NCBI GenBank assembly: GCA_015956445.1
Contig: WIUZ02000004.1
Location: 124,001 to 188,000, forward strand
Direction: 5' to 3'
DNA from: Thelephora terrestris
Lineage: Eukaryota; Basidiomycota; Agaricomycetes; Thelephorales; Thelephoraceae
DNA: 64,000 nt
Shown here: piece after piece, positions 23,429 to 35,686 of the stretch
Numbering within the stretch: position 1 is the stretch's first letter
How the letters are laid out: each line of letters starts with the position of its first letter
Notes under the pieces: model-generated
Databases searched by the model: none
What the model was told of the DNA's origin: nothing
Seen by the model: only the letters and a program-made list of their open reading frames with translations
Translations under genes and position numbers: made by a program

Positions 23429-24400
23429 CTAATTCTCGGGACGAATCGCTCCGATGACTTTCCAAACCGCCCGGCCTACCACCTCTGGGGCCTCGTTGCT
23501 TAGTTCATTGCGCTTGATTGCATCCTGGGCGCACTCTGGCGTTAAGATACCCCTCTCGGCGCGAATTCCGACCAGCATGGCAACGATCCTTTTCGTGAAC
23601 TCCGGATGTCCTTGTACGGTGAGAATTTGAATGTCGGATGGCCTGGCGAGCTTCCCGGATTCATCGGGAATGTACTTGACCATTCCCTGGTTGTAATTTA
23701 TATCCGTAGATCCTAGCAGCTCAAAACCGGGAGGAACCGTAGGTACGTGATCCCTGTTCATCTTTTGAATGTTCTGAAAGTCATGGGTTTCAAATAACGC
23801 AATCAACACGCCAGTGAGCTCGGGGATAGATTTCATCGATTCTTACGAGTGCCTTTGTATCGAATATGCGTTGGCCGATCTCGGTAAGTTGCACCTCGGT
23901 AATGCCGACGTCCCATTGAGAGCCGCGAACGCACGTTCCACCAAACGCTCTTCCGATGATCTGGTGGCCGAAGCAAATCCCTGAGAAGGGGATCAGCGGA
24001 AAGCTTCACTGACAGATAAGCTCAGGGTAGGACATACCGATAATTTTGGCGTCTGGCTTCGACCGTGGAAGGTTCGAGGTGTAGTCCACCAGCTTGTTGA
24101 TCCATTCAACGTCTTCATATGCAGTAGCAGCTGCGATACGACGTCGGACCGGAAGGTCGTGGCGATGCAGATTCTGCGCTTACCAGAGCCAGTGAGGACG
24201 ATTGCGTCGTACTTGACATCATCGGGAGGATATTCCATCTTATGGACGACATCGAAGGCATCGAGAGTAAAATTGCGAGGGGATGTGATTCTCAACCATC
24301 TGTAGAATATTGCCTGGTAGTCACCGTGCTCCTCAAGGACTGGTGGAAGGGGCGTGTCGCAAAGCAAGAGAGCAAGGCGGAATGCTGGTGTCTCAGTCAT
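23429..24400 (-). CDS. class I glutamine amidotransferase-like protein
   Basis: Stand-alone GATase1-domain protein. Four exons (24400-24184, 24130-24038, 23980-23847, 23773-23429) sum to 262 residues. The nucleophile elbow is seen in GICFGHQIIGRAFGG, and the His-x-Glu pair in VQGHPEF, so the Cys-His-Glu triad is complete. N-terminal features are AFRLALLLCDTPLPPV and YDAIVLTGS. No synthetase domain follows, so it is not GMP synthase. Fungal relatives are annotated as putative glutamine amidotransferases with unclear substrates; the fold would also suit gamma-glutamyl peptide hydrolysis. A TTG upstream keeps the frame open, but the first ATG is at 24400. Confidence 0.88.
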
Positions 24401-24834
24401 GGCTAGACCCGGAACATGGACGCCCAGACTGATTGTGTGCTGTTCGATCAATTGGGGAAGGTTGACCCACCGATTTGTTTGTTATACGCATCAGCACCCG
24501 AAGGTTGGAATATTAGAGGACGAGCATAAGCGTGTTCAAAAGCCTAGCAGTCAGAGAGTTAATCGAGGCTGCGCGGAAAGGGCCTGAACGGCTTTGGCGT
24601 TCATCTCGGGGAACCCGCGGCCCTTCCGTTGGACAGAAAATGACCATCTCACCCCCAAACCACCTCTAAATGTTGTAAGGACCGAGCCACAGGCTCTCTA
24701 CTCCCGCCTTAATCCAGAACAAAGCAGAGATTCTCTTCCAGGGAGAGCTTTGATGTACGTGCGATGTGTCGTGCGCCCCGAACAGCATTACGGCCTCAGT
24801 GGGCGCGTCACTCGCACATCCGTCTCCATCAACC

Positions 24835-25697
24835 ATGTCGCTCGCGAAACTCACCTCCCTCTCGACGCAAACACTTTCTCTTTTGTTAGAACGCCAGCGC
24901 ATACAGTCATTACCAACTTCCCCTGGAGCATCCGCATCTTCATTACATCTACGACAAATCACAAAGAACCTGCAGCAACTGCGGGCCGGAATTCTCGAGT
25001 TGCGCCAGACCGATGGGTCTTTCTCTGAGGCAGCGAACCTGTTATCTGGTCAATACGACCGTATGAGGGCCATGCTTGGCCCAGATGCGGACGCCAATGG
25101 TATAACAGTGTACGTTTCAAATTCGGTGCCCGTCCATCAGCCGTGTTGAGCGTGTCTAGTTTGGAACGGCCGATCCCAGAACCACCCACCGCTTCTTCAC
25201 CTCCAAGAGCACCATCTCCTGCACCAGGTGATATATTCACCCCCTACACGGACGACCCAGATGGCTCGGGTTATGAATCAAACGAGATGATGCTCCATAG
25301 TCAGCGGCGCATTATAGATGGTCCGTAATCGCTCCACGTGTTGTTCTGCTGCATGGTTTAAAGTTACCTCCCAGAGCAGGACGGCCATTTGGAGCACTTA
25401 TCGCAATCAATATCACGCCAACATCACATTTCGCTGCAGATCAACGATGAGCTAGATACGCACACCGGGTTGCTCGAGGGACTCGATCACGATTTGGACC
25501 GGACTCAGAGCCGGATGAGTAATGCGAGGAGAAGGTTAGAACGCGTGGCAAGAGGTGCCAAAGCAAACGGTTGGTTTCGCATGGCAATACATGTTCCCGC
25601 TTGAGCTTATTTTACCGCTATCCTCACAGGCTCATCGGTTACAATCGCTCTCCTGATTCTGATATTGTTGTTGTTGATAATAATCCTCAAAACGTGA
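24835..25697 (+). CDS. Qc-SNARE, syntaxin-8 / Syn8-like
   Basis: t-SNARE light chain of the endosomal/vacuolar fusion machinery. Four exons (24835-25109, 25160-25320, 25375-25569, 25630-25697) sum to 232 residues. An N-terminal helical region (LTSLSTQTLSLLLERQRI) and a Pro-rich linker precede the SNARE motif: HLEHLSQSISRQHHISLQIN, then LLEGLDHDLDRTQSRMSNA, where the Gln before SRM is the likely zero-layer residue. The protein ends in one TM anchor (VTIALLILILLLLIIILKT) with no luminal tail. It is tail-to-tail with the nucleotidyltransferase gene, 101 bp between stops. Confidence 0.88.
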
Positions 25698-25798
25698 TTC
25701 GTGTTCCTTGCGTTGAAGTTTCGTGGCCAGTCGGCAGGTCTCCACCCTCGAAATGTCATGTTCCGACAGCATGTATCAGATGTACAGTGTAATTAATG

Positions 25799-28700
25799 TT
25801 ATGAGCGGTTCGCTTGGATTATAGCTGGTGCTCCTCTCCTCCCTCCTCGGCCGTTCGGGCGGGCGTTACTGCTACCTGCACGTACCCCAGAATGTGGAAT
25901 TCCAGGTCCAGGCCGTACATTCGGTTTCTCAGCAGGTACCCTCTTCTCCTGTTCCCGCTTGTCCTGGACGTTGTTTGTTTGCTTCTTTCCCTTGGCCTTT
26001 TTCGGACGACCAGTAGGATTGTGCCAGACTGGATGTTCCCTTGATAGAATCGACTCCAGGGATATTCCCAGTTGCAACATTCCCTCGGTGTTTCTGCATT
26101 CGTGAACGAACCGAGTAAAGACAAACTTCTTGATCTGACCAGCGCAGTTCTGTAGCAAGTGGGCGCTGAGCGAATATCACTGCGATCGAAGGATCCTCAC
26201 CTTCGCGACGATGAATGGATCCGCCACACACATAATATTCTTGGACCAGTCAGCGTCGAACGATTCGTCTGGCATAACGTCCTCGTCGACTTCTTCATCC
26301 TGTTCATCGTTCAACAACCCTTTCTCTTCGATCTGCTTTGACGTCGAGGCGACGGGGTTTGGTTTTTGTAGGGCACTCTTTCCCTTGCGTGGGACTATCC
26401 CGCCCCTTCGTATGCACGCTATAGATTCGTCGTAATCAAATTTCCAGCCCCAGAACCTAAGGTCACTCAGTCAACGCCAGTTTAGAGGAATATAGATAGA
26501 CGGTACCCGAGCCATTCAAAAAACAGCTCTCCTGCTGATTTTCCAGTGTGGACCGACCAGTCTTCAACTTTCTCGAACCTAGTATCACATCTAAATCTCT
26601 CTCCCTTCCTATTCTTTACCCAAAAGTGGTCTGTGGGAGAAACGCCCTTTGTGGACACGTTATCCTGGAGGTTCGGGAGCCATCCTAATGACTTGTGCGG
26701 GACTCAGCCGGTGTAAACTGTTCTTGTATCGGCGACCTTACTTGAAACCACGCAATCGTCATAAGCGTAAGCGCATAACTGCTGAATGACGCCGGCCGCT
26801 TGCTTGGGTAGTTTAATCCTGTACTTTTCGCCCAACGTTTGATCAACCGCAAAAGGGGGATCAATACCGGTTGTAGTGACACGTAGTGCTTCATCAGGGA
26901 TGTGTTGATGAAGCCAAGTTGGTCATTGACGTTGATATCGCACTCCAGCCCTGTACTAGGGTCCTTGAACTTCACTGGGAAGAATGGGTTCGACTAGGGA
27001 AGCGGGAAAATGAGATGAGACTTGCCTATCGGGACGTTTGCGCTTGGTATCGGCAAAACGTTTTCGAGGCCGGCCCTCTGTAGTGCGCGAGCTACGTTCC
27101 TGTAATGTGGCATTTCAGTCCTCCGATGGGGGGAGATCCCGGATGCGACAGACCTTACATTATAGATAACTTGCGAGCTGAGTGAGTCCCAGGTTCCCAG
27201 ACGATCCACAAGATGTAGGATACACTTACAAGGTAATTTTGTCAGATCAAGACTCGGTGAAAATCCATCCATACGGTTCAGGTCCTGGTTGAAGTTCAAT
27301 GAACAGGATGGGCTCAACTAAAAGCCAGTCCTTACCACTATCACAAGGTCGAGGTCGCTTGTGGGGGTATCCACCCCGTAAGCGGTGCTTCCAAAGAGTT
27401 CAACTCGGTAGCGGTTACCGTAGCTCCGAAGGACCATGTCTTGTACCTTGCGTATGGTTGCAGACCTTGCACGTATCACATGAGGTCTGGTAGGATTCAT
27501 CTAAGGGTCAATCATTAGCGGTCTCACCTCATAGCTAATCGGACCTTACCTCGTCTGGGAGTATCAGTCTCTGCAAGGCATCCGCCGGACCGCTTGTTTC
27601 GATTCCGAGTATCTCTATCAGCGAACGGCCTGCGTCTATCTTTCCGGTTGCAACCTGGGAGTTATGCGCAAGCGTATCGACGGTGTGAACGGAGACGAAC
27701 TCTGCATGATTCTGTACAGGATGGTTAAAACTTTATCCAGTATCGAGCGGTGAAGCCACTGACGTGGGTATACATGAAGGGATCTTGGACGACCAGTGGG
27801 TGAATCTTCCACAGCTGAGGAAGTTGCATAGAAGCGTAAGGGATGTCTGCCAACTTGGACAGCAAATCGGGAAGCGATTCGACTGTTGATCCCAGGTAGG
27901 GGGCCAAATCTCTCGGAATCTTCTTCCTAGTGCCAACGGAAACGACAGAAGCCTTGTGGTTTTTGGAGATACGATTAAGGTAACTGGGTGTCGACAGTCA
28001 GCTACGGCGCGTGCGCACCGGCATGAGGTACATACTTCATGAAGTTGCGCAGCAGACGAGATTTATCCGGCTCGGTATACTCGGCGCTTTTCGTTATCGA
28101 AAAATCCGTCTCCAATGCTACAACCTCATCTTCCCATTGGCCATTACCAAGTGAGATTTCGTGGACTGCCCATTTGCACCCGGTTTTTGAAAGGTGGTAC
28201 TGTTTGCTGTTGTAGTCGCTGATGCCACTTGTGGGAAATGTGATGCCAGGCGCCCCAGCGGTTTCCTAACGGTTATGCTCAGATGATAAGAAAAGGGATG
28301 GAAGATGATCATACCTGCAGGAACGAGACGAACAAAAGCGCTAGGCATGTGGGGGATATTTCGTTCATCCCCAGGGAATGACACCAGAGGTATGAAATCG
28401 AGACCAGATCACGAAAGGCAGGGGAGAGTTCGGAGTACTTTTCAAGCATCCGTACGAGGGGCACAGTGGCAGGGCCAGGGAGAATCAGATCAAATGCAAT
28501 GGGATGTTCAATGTGGAGACGCTCCGGATAAACCAGGCCTCTCCTGTTTAACCAGAGCCAGTCCTGGTCCTTGATATCCTCCGTCTGTGGACGAAAATAC
28601 TCCTTGGCAGCTGAGAACTTTCTCGTGGTGGTTCTTGATAAAGAGTGATTGCTTATGTATCCATGGAATCCTTCTTTTGCCAAAGCTCTTGCAACTGTCC

Positions 28701-29142
28701 TGGAAGCATCGTTCGACTTCAAGTATAGTGGGACGGGAAACGAACGTACAAAGGACAGTATATATCAGGAAGGTCGCTTGTGTAGTCTCTGCCAACGGTC
28801 CCGAGCTCACTCTGTATATCCTGCGGGGCAATACGTATGTCAGTCTTGTCAAGTAGAAAAAACCAATACGTACTATGATGGCAACCTCAAACGGTGCTTG
28901 CTTTATGTTTCTGGCATAACGGCCAAGGCCTACGTATTCGACATCAAACCCAGAGCCGAACCGTTCACCCACTACCTCGACCAAGTGGCCCAGGAGCTCA
29001 TGTCGTGCTTGCACGACCGCTTCTGAAGGTTTGAAATGCTACGAGATCAACATGAGATGGTATTCAGATGGTCGAACAATGGGCTTACATCGAGGAAGAG
29101 ACGAATATCTGGGCTGTGATCGGGCTTCAAGCTACGGTTCAT
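25799..29142 (-). CDS. Cid1-family nucleotidyltransferase with tandem catalytic modules, the first inactive
   Basis: Non-canonical poly(A)/poly(U) polymerase adding nucleotides to RNA 3' ends. About 14 introns. The second module is canonical: VELFGSTAYGV with SDLDLVIV (Gly-Ser and two catalytic Asp), IYNVRNVARALQRAGLENV, third Asp in ECDINVNDQLG, LIKRWAKSTGLN and the PAP-associated part ending ADPFIVAKNCAGQI. Upstream in the same reading frame lies a second, diverged module: VEYVGLGRYARN with APFEVAII in place of the Asp pair, LPDIYCPLTVARALAKEGF, then LPGPATVPLVRMLEKYSEL and SPTCLALLFVSFLQ, and its own PAP-associated part (QLWKIHPLVVQDPFMYTH). A Lys/Arg/Gly-rich tail suggests RNA binding. 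The start is the ATG at 29142 (MNRSLKPDH), 249 bp from eIF3l. Confidence 0.87.
26975..27025 (-). other. GC-AG intron in the nucleotidyltransferase gene
   Basis: The join ANVPI-VKFKDP demands a 51-nt intron whose donor reads GCAAGT rather than GTAAGT and whose acceptor is CCCAG. GC-AG introns are a known minor class, about one percent in fungi. Confidence 0.75.
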
Positions 29143-29391
29143 AATGGTCTGGAAGCCACGCGAACTACTTTTCCAAAGATACGCCACGGCACGCCTGGCA
29201 CGCGAGAGTTGATACGTTTTGAGCGTATTGGCGTACAAACCTCCTAGGTGTTTCCCTTGTGTAGTTCTAGTCCGTAAGTCGGTGGCAGGCGGGTGCCGAT
29301 CGGCGCGAGCGGGGGTGATGGTTTCACGTGACTCCCTCTTCCGCTAACTCAAAACTTTTCTTATCTACCGACGGCTTGCTTGAAATTGGCG
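29143..29391. promoter_or_regulatory. bidirectional promoter, nucleotidyltransferase / eIF3l
   Basis: 249 bp between outward-facing start codons of two RNA/translation genes. GC-rich in its centre; no TATA box seen. Confidence 0.5.
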
Positions 29392-31644
29392 ATGGACGGT
29401 CAACGAGTTGCTTATTGGGCTGCTGAGGCCGAGGTCGACGAGGACCTTGAAGATGTAGATCTTAACCTGGCTATCGGCAATTTTGGCCAAACGGACCAAT
29501 ACGAAGACGGTACGTCTAAAAGACAAAACCATGCATTTGTTAATGCAACCAAAAACTCGCAATCTAGCCAAGTCGCACATCGACGAGACCACGCTTCTTG
29601 CTGTCCAGCAGCAAATGGCGCAACAAGCTTTTGCCCAAATACCAGACGTCGTGAAGAGGGTACGTGTGGGAGTGTTTCGCGCGGATTCACGTACCGATGC
29701 CACAACAGTTCATCGTACATTTCTACCAAGCCGTTCAAGAGAATAATCTTGCGGAGATCTCGGTGTCGTACGAAAGTGGATGGAACCGTCTGACGGAGAA
29801 ATACTACGCCAAGACAGAATGGCCAGAGGCTGAACTCATCGCTCCCCTAGTCAACGATGGTACCTACTCTCATCTCGTCCTTTCTCTTTGCGACTCATGT
29901 CATTGCTTCGCTTAGATCCTATTTTCCTGATTTTGTATCGGGAGCTGTACTACCGGCACGTCTACTCCCGACTGCAGCCAAATCTTGATGATCGGTTCCA
30001 TTCCTATGAGAACAGCTGCGAACTGTTCAATTACCTGCTCAGTATGCGAATTCCTGAAACTCAGAGCGCTCTGTGCCCTAAATCTGTTCTGCCAGATTCC
30101 GATGGACCAGTAACATTGGAGCTCCCCGAGCAATGGCTATGGGACATCGTCGACGAGTTTATCTACCAATATCAGTCCTTCAGCGTCTGGAGATCCAAAG
30201 CCGGATCGAAAACGGAGGAAGAGCTCACTAGTCTGGGAGATGGTGGCCAGGTATGCCATAAAAAAGCGACCAAGGCATTGGACCTGAACGTTCCTTCCAA
30301 CAGCCGTGGTCCTCGTACAGCGTGTTGAACGTGTTATACTCCCTTATCCAAAAATCCAGGGTACATGAATACATCAACGCAGTCCAGGAGGGGAAGACCC
30401 AGGAGGAGATAGGGTACGTCTCCCATAGTTCACTCCTGGCACTAAGACCGACCTGCGTGAATCAGCGAAGTAGTTGGGGAGTTTGGCAGCCTCCCATTAT
30501 ACCGCATGCTCGGATATTTCAGTATCCTTGGTCTACTCCGTGTCCACACCATGTTGGGTGACTTTACTCTCGCCCTAAAATCGATGGAGAACGTAGAATT
30601 GAACCAAAAGGTATTCACGTCTCACGATTCTTGACTGTTCGCATCTGACCCAGATAAAGTCTTCACTCACCCGAGTGACGGCATGCCACGTCTCCACCTA
30701 CTACTACGTTGGCTTCTCCTACATGATGCTCAGGCGATACACCGACGCCACGCGCACATTCGTGACAATCCTGAACTTGATCCTCCGAATGCGACAATAC
30801 CACACACGGAGTTACCAATACGACCAAATCAACAAAACTGCCGATAGGATGTACGCCCTGTTCGCCATCTGCAACGCCTTATCTCCCAGCAGATTGGACG
30901 ATAATATCTTGAACATCGTCAAGGAGCGATTCGGCGAGCAGGTCACTAAGATGTCGAGGGGAGAGGAGGGTATCCCGGCATTTGAGGAGTTGTTCACGTA
31001 CGCTTGCCCCAAGTTTGTGGCGGCAAATCCACCACCGTATGAGGATGCGGACGCATTGGCTGCTTACCTCGAAGATACACACATCGACCCTGCCCAGCGA
31101 CATCTGAAAAACTTCATCGCTGATGTGAGGGCCCGACTCTCCGTTCCCACTCTTCGGAGTTTCTTGAAGCTGTACACTTCGTTGGGAACAAAAAAACTTG
31201 CCGGGTTCTTGGACACCGACGAGGAAGAGATGGTCCAGCAGCTGATGGTTCTTAAGCAGGCGAGTAGGAGCATCGGACGCATGGGTAGTGAGAAGGGCCT
31301 GTTGGACGGGTCGACCGTCTCCAACAACGATTTGAACTTTGTTATTGACGAGGTGATGTCAAGATTTTCATGGATGCTTTGACCGTCGCTGACCCTGCTT
31401 GCGTTCTCTGCAGAATATGGTCCACATCACCGAGTCGACCGTAGGTCGTCGTTATGCCGGGTGGTTCATTCGAAACACGGAGCATGCTCAGCGTGTGTAC
31501 GACGGTCTCAAGAACTCTCCCCTCCCGCTTCCAATCAAGCCCGCAAACACCCAACCGCAACAACAGCCTGGCCAACCCCAACAGTCCCAACCACCTGCCC
31601 AAGTCAAAACCGTTGCCTGGGGCGGAGTAAAAACCTTGGGTTAG
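29392..31644 (+). CDS. eif3l: translation initiation factor 3 subunit L
   Basis: Non-core eIF3 subunit with a PCI domain, cytoplasmic. About nine exons. Seen in order: an acidic N-terminus (YWAAEAEVDEDLEDVDLN), QFIVHFYQAVQENNLAEI, PIFLILYRELYYRHVYSRLQ, ELPEQWLWDIVDEFIYQYQS, VLNVLYSLIQKSRVHEYINA, YYYVGFSYMMLRRYTDATR, the PCI part LRSFLKLYTSLGTKKLAGFL, and the winged-helix end HITESTVGRRYAGWFIRNTE. The C-terminus is a Gln/Pro-rich tail finishing VAWGGVKTLG. The frame is open from a TTG upstream, but the first ATG (MDGQRVAYW) fits the family. Budding yeast lacks this subunit, whereas filamentous fungi keep it. Confidence 0.95.
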
Positions 31645-32249
31645 ATTCAGATCACCAAGTATCGCTGGTTCCGAGTCCTTCCCTTTGCTGTGTCCCTTAA
31701 TTGAATTGCAAGTCTCCATTCTTGTCCTGAATGTGGGCGACCACTTGAATAGTGGATTTGCGTTTGGACCTCCTTTGTAGCATGAGTCACTGTATGTGTG
31801 TATTTTCTCCGTGGCATCCGGACAAACAAGTTTCTAATACAAACAAAACCTTCCACATTGCGATAAACCGAAAACACATGGGCGATACATACAAAAAAAA
31901 CGGGTAGCTTCTCAGAATGGAGAAATATGTATGAGGTGGGGGTAACGAAGGAAACAAAAGGAGTGGGGAGGGCGATCCGAGCGTAATGAACAGTCAAACC
32001 AACACAAACGGCAACTATTGTAGAGCGACACAGTCGCTCGCGGACCTTCCGCGCTACATCGAACCAAAAGTACAACGCACAGTGGGGGTACATGGAGAAA
32101 TGAAGAACACCGAGGACAATCAGATGGCTGGGACGTGTGTATGGGGGATGCTCAAAAAGGCCGAGTAATTGTATGGAGGGTGGGGTGAAGGGGAGGGGGT
32201 TAGCAAAGCAAGAAACGAAAATGTCACATATCAGAGTCCTTGTGCTTTC
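31645..32249. other. 3' intergenic region between two convergent genes
   Basis: About 600 bp between the eIF3l stop and the Ypk1 stop. No gene seen; AT-rich 3' UTR-like sequence on both sides. Confidence 0.6.
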
Positions 32250-34502
32250 TCAAGCCATCGTCCCGTACTGATTGACACTCTCGCTCAAGTGCTCGTTTGC
32301 AGGGTTGTAGGTGAATCCTCTGAATTTGTCCTGGACAGTCTCAGAAAGGTGTGAATCCTCGACGACCGAATCTTGCGCCATCTCGTTTGTGAATTCCGAG
32401 TCAAAGTTGGCAACGTCCAACACAGATTCCTAGGAGAATGGGGCGCAAAAACATGAGAATAGATGTTCCTCCACAGATCAGACCGACTCACAACGCTGGG
32501 TTTGAACGGTGGCTGGATCTTCTTCGCCATCAACCGACTCCAATCGATGTACCTAGCAAAGAACGGGTGCTTCTTGATCTCGTCTCCGCCGTGATTACCC
32601 AACCTCCTCTTAGGGTCCCTCTGCAACAGTCCGGTCATCACACTCTTCGCTTCGGAGGAGATGTCAGGAGGGAAGTTGAGGGGATCCGAGAGGATCCGTT
32701 GGTACATAATGTTCACGTTCTCGTCGTAGAAGGGAGGTAGGCCCGTCAACATCTCGTAGATCAGAACACCGAGAGTCCACCAATCAACGGTTTTGGTATA
32801 TCCTTGGCTTTCTAGGAGCTCCGGGGCAATATATTCCGGTGTACCACAGAAGGCTATGGGAGTACGGTCCGGTTAGCCGTACAGCGAAGAGACTAGATAG
32901 TGACCCACTCGTGGCCTTCTCCGTCTCCGACATGTTCAGTTTGCACAAACCAAAATCACAGAGCGCAATGTGCCCGGTGTAGTCTAGCAGGATGTTCTCC
33001 GGCTTCAGGTCCCGATAGACGACGTTGAATCCATGAAGATGTTCCAGGGCGCAAAGTAGCTCGGCAGCATAGAACCTGCTCCTGTGCTCGTCGAACTTCC
33101 CCTCCCTCTGCAGATGGTAAAACAGCTCTCCACCGTTCACGAAACTCATTACGAGGTACAGTTTATCGGGAGTTTGAAAGGAGAATTTGAGGGGGACGAT
33201 GAACGGGTTGTTCACCAAGGCGAGAACGGTTCGCTCAGCGAGAATATGAGTAATCTCTCCGGGTCGGGAGGCGATATTGGCCTTTCGGATCGTTTTGAGA
33301 GCGTACACCCGCTGGGTGTCTTTCTTCCGCACTTGCATAACCTTTCCAAAGGAACCCTTGCCAATCACTGTTAGAAGGTCGAAAGTATCGATCGTGAGGG
33401 GCACGTTGCGGGTTGGTTTATAATCTATTTTGAGGTGGAAGGAGCCCGACCCAGCGGTTGCGTTATACCATTGGTCGGATGCATGCTAGTATCCCAGGGA
33501 GAAAGAAAAGAAACATGTGAGTCCGATATGTAAGGATGACGGAGATTGTGGTGATATAATGTGTCCAATGCGGAAGAAGGAAGGAAGAGACCTACGTGTG
33601 TGTCGAGAACGGGCACGAGGTCTACCCTGGCCATCAACAGGTCGTTGCCCATATCGTCTTGGCGTTGTACGCAAGGGGTGGTACGGAGATAGGCGCTGAC
33701 GGCTATATTGGAAGTACGAGAAACATCGCTGCGTTATCCAAGACATAGGAGGGGATTGGGAGGCGGGATCAGCAATCGACAAATAAGCAGAGCGAAAGAC
33801 GGTATTTTGACATACAAATCAGCTCGGTAATTCCAGATTGGGCTTGAAATATCTCCCCCGAAAGCGTCGATGAGAATCTCGTTCTTATCGAATTCGAGAA
33901 CGACATAGGGCAACCACCAAGATCGGAGTCTTTGGAAGCTCTCCCTGTTGCTGGTGGACCTTCGTGTAGTGGGGTTTGATTCTAGGGCTTTCTTGATCAC
34001 CTCCGGGATCTCTTGACCTGGAGGTAAAGCTAGTCCTCGTCCTGGATGGTTTCCGAGTAGCACAGCGAGTCAGGAGTAGTTGTCAGATCAATCGCGATCA
34101 CATTCAGTGTACGAGTTGTGGGTGAAAAGGGGTAATCGGGGACGGTGGCGAGACGAAGATGATAAAGTAGCGAGTGAGAATATGTCACAGGGAGGTAGAG
34201 TGAGGATGGCTGTGGATGCGTACCTGAGAAAATACGGATGGTAAGCATCCCAGAGCGGAAGCTGGACTCTGCTTCATCATGTGGCGGTTTGGGAGTCGTC
34301 GACCTGGAAGGGATAGGCGTCATGGACCTGGAGAACCCATTCTCTTTGTGGTCCTTTGATTCTAGGGAGAAAGTTCTCGGTTAATCCGTGGGCGATCTTA
34401 GGCCGGGAAGGAAGAGGGCGATCCCGACGCAAGGCACAGAACGGCAAGGGGCGCTCGAGGAAACTGGTACGTACTTTTTGACGCGCCGAGTTTTCCTAGC
34501 AT
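32250..34502 (-). CDS. ypk1: AGC kinase of the Ypk1/Gad8 group
   Basis: TORC2 effector kinase controlling sphingolipid synthesis, actin and cell-wall stress. N-terminus MLGKLGASKKSK, then a C2-like region: GMLTIRIFSGRGLALPPGQ, WWLPYVVLEFDKNEILIDAF, WNYRAD and DMGNDLLMARVDLVPVLD. Kinase domain: FDLLTVIGKGSFGKVMQVRK (Gly loop), YALKTIRKA (Lys), VVYRDLKPENILLDYTGHIA, CDFGLCKLN, then EYIAPELLESQGYTKTVDWW. The C-tail carries the hydrophobic motif FRGFTYNP with its phospho-Thr, preceded by NFDSEFTNE. Activation-loop Thr sits at the end of exon KAT/FCGTPEY. Sch9 has a related layout, but the kinase core and YRDLKPENILLDY fit Ypk1/Gad8 better. Confidence 0.92.
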
Positions 34503-34707
34503 CTTACGACGACGACGACGATGGAGGGATTTGGTGAAAGAGAGGAGGAGAGGGTGAAGGGTGTGAGCGAGGGACAGTGACTTGTTGCGATCAAGCAAAG
34601 CGGGCTGATCGCAGGCGAGGTTGATATTGAGCAAAGTGGTATGTGCCAGGTATGTGCGTACAAGTAGATATGGCTAAGTACTATATACGGAATCGTAACG
34701 CAGCGGT

Positions 34708-35513
34708 TTACCTGTCCTTCTTCTTACTTTCCATACCCTTGGTGATCCTGAGGGAGGCAGCGATATCCTTACCGAGCCGGATAATGATCAGGGTGGGGAA
34801 GACGATCCAAAGGCTGGGAAAGCAATCAGCGTTTCACTCGAGCGGGATAGGCGGACACGCTCACGAATTGGTGCAGAAGTAAAAGAAGAAGAGATCCTTG
34901 GGAGTATTGTGGCCAATGTTGCAAAAGCTGCAAAAATACTCCTGAGCGAAGTAGAGGACGGTCTTGGAGAGCGTCATGAGGTTTGTAGAGAAACCAAAAA
35001 GTGGGGCGATGGGGGAATCGAGGACATAGGTGGAATACAAGTAAAGAGCGTTGATAGCGAGTTCCACGAGATTTAGAGCAGCTAAGGAACAATTGTGAGT
35101 GATTTTTTGGGATGGGGTGGTTGAGGGGATACCAACTTTGAGCACTTGGGAAACCGTCGCCGTTTTGGAGAGCTTTCAGACCATAGACCTGTTCAAGTTG
35201 CGGAAAACCGATTGCGTCAGCGCTTCAGCTCCTCGGTGATGGGCCTAAAGGCCGGCGGTGCGCGCCCTTGGGTGATACGAAAAGGACGCACATAGTCGAC
35301 CTCTTGGTAGATTTCATAGCCAGGCCAAATCCAGTGGAGGTCCCCACCTGCCATGGATCTCGGACTGGAACACGAAGGTCAGTGCGAGGGTGACAAAAAC
35401 GGAGGTGAGACAACAGACCGGAACAGGATGTAGGACGTGTCCCAGAGGATAATTGGGAGGCAGATGAGGGCCCATGCGGTGGCCCAAGTGTAGGTCTTGG
35501 AATTGCGTACCAT
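34708..35513 (-). CDS. EXPERA-domain membrane protein (emopamil-binding/TMEM97-like)
   Basis: Small multi-TM ER protein. Four to five exons give about 190 residues. TM1: ATAWALICLPIILWDTSYIL, with the Trp-Asp typical of EXPERA proteins. Then LHWIWPGYEIYQEVDYVYGL, TM2 LNLVELAINALYLYSTYVL, a third hydrophobic stretch (LMTLSKTVLYFAQEYFCSF) and TM4 LWIVFPTLIIIRLGKDIA, ending KKKDR, a dilysine-like ER-retrieval tail. The family includes sterol isomerases and TMEM97; this fungal branch has no assigned reaction, so I give none. The start may be 35513 (MVRNSKTYTW) or an in-frame ATG at 35588 that would add 25 basic residues. Confidence 0.8.
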
Positions 35514-35610
35514 TTCGCTGTACCCACCTCTTCGTTTCGGGTGGGGAAAGCACGGGTGTATTTTTGTTCGAGTTCTCACGCGTGACATTTTGGCGCTCGT
35601 CCCCCCGAAT

Positions 35611-35620
35611 CTATATAAAC
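35611..35620 (+). promoter_or_regulatory. TATA box of the small secreted peptide gene
   Basis: CTATATAAAC stands about 75 bp upstream of the ATG at 35687 on the same strand, a good spacing for a fungal TATA-driven, strongly regulated gene. Confidence 0.6.
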
Positions 35621-35686
35621 CCGGTGCCTGTCAGACACAGGATCCTCACAAATTCCCCTCCCACCCTCCCTCCAAGCCAAACAACA

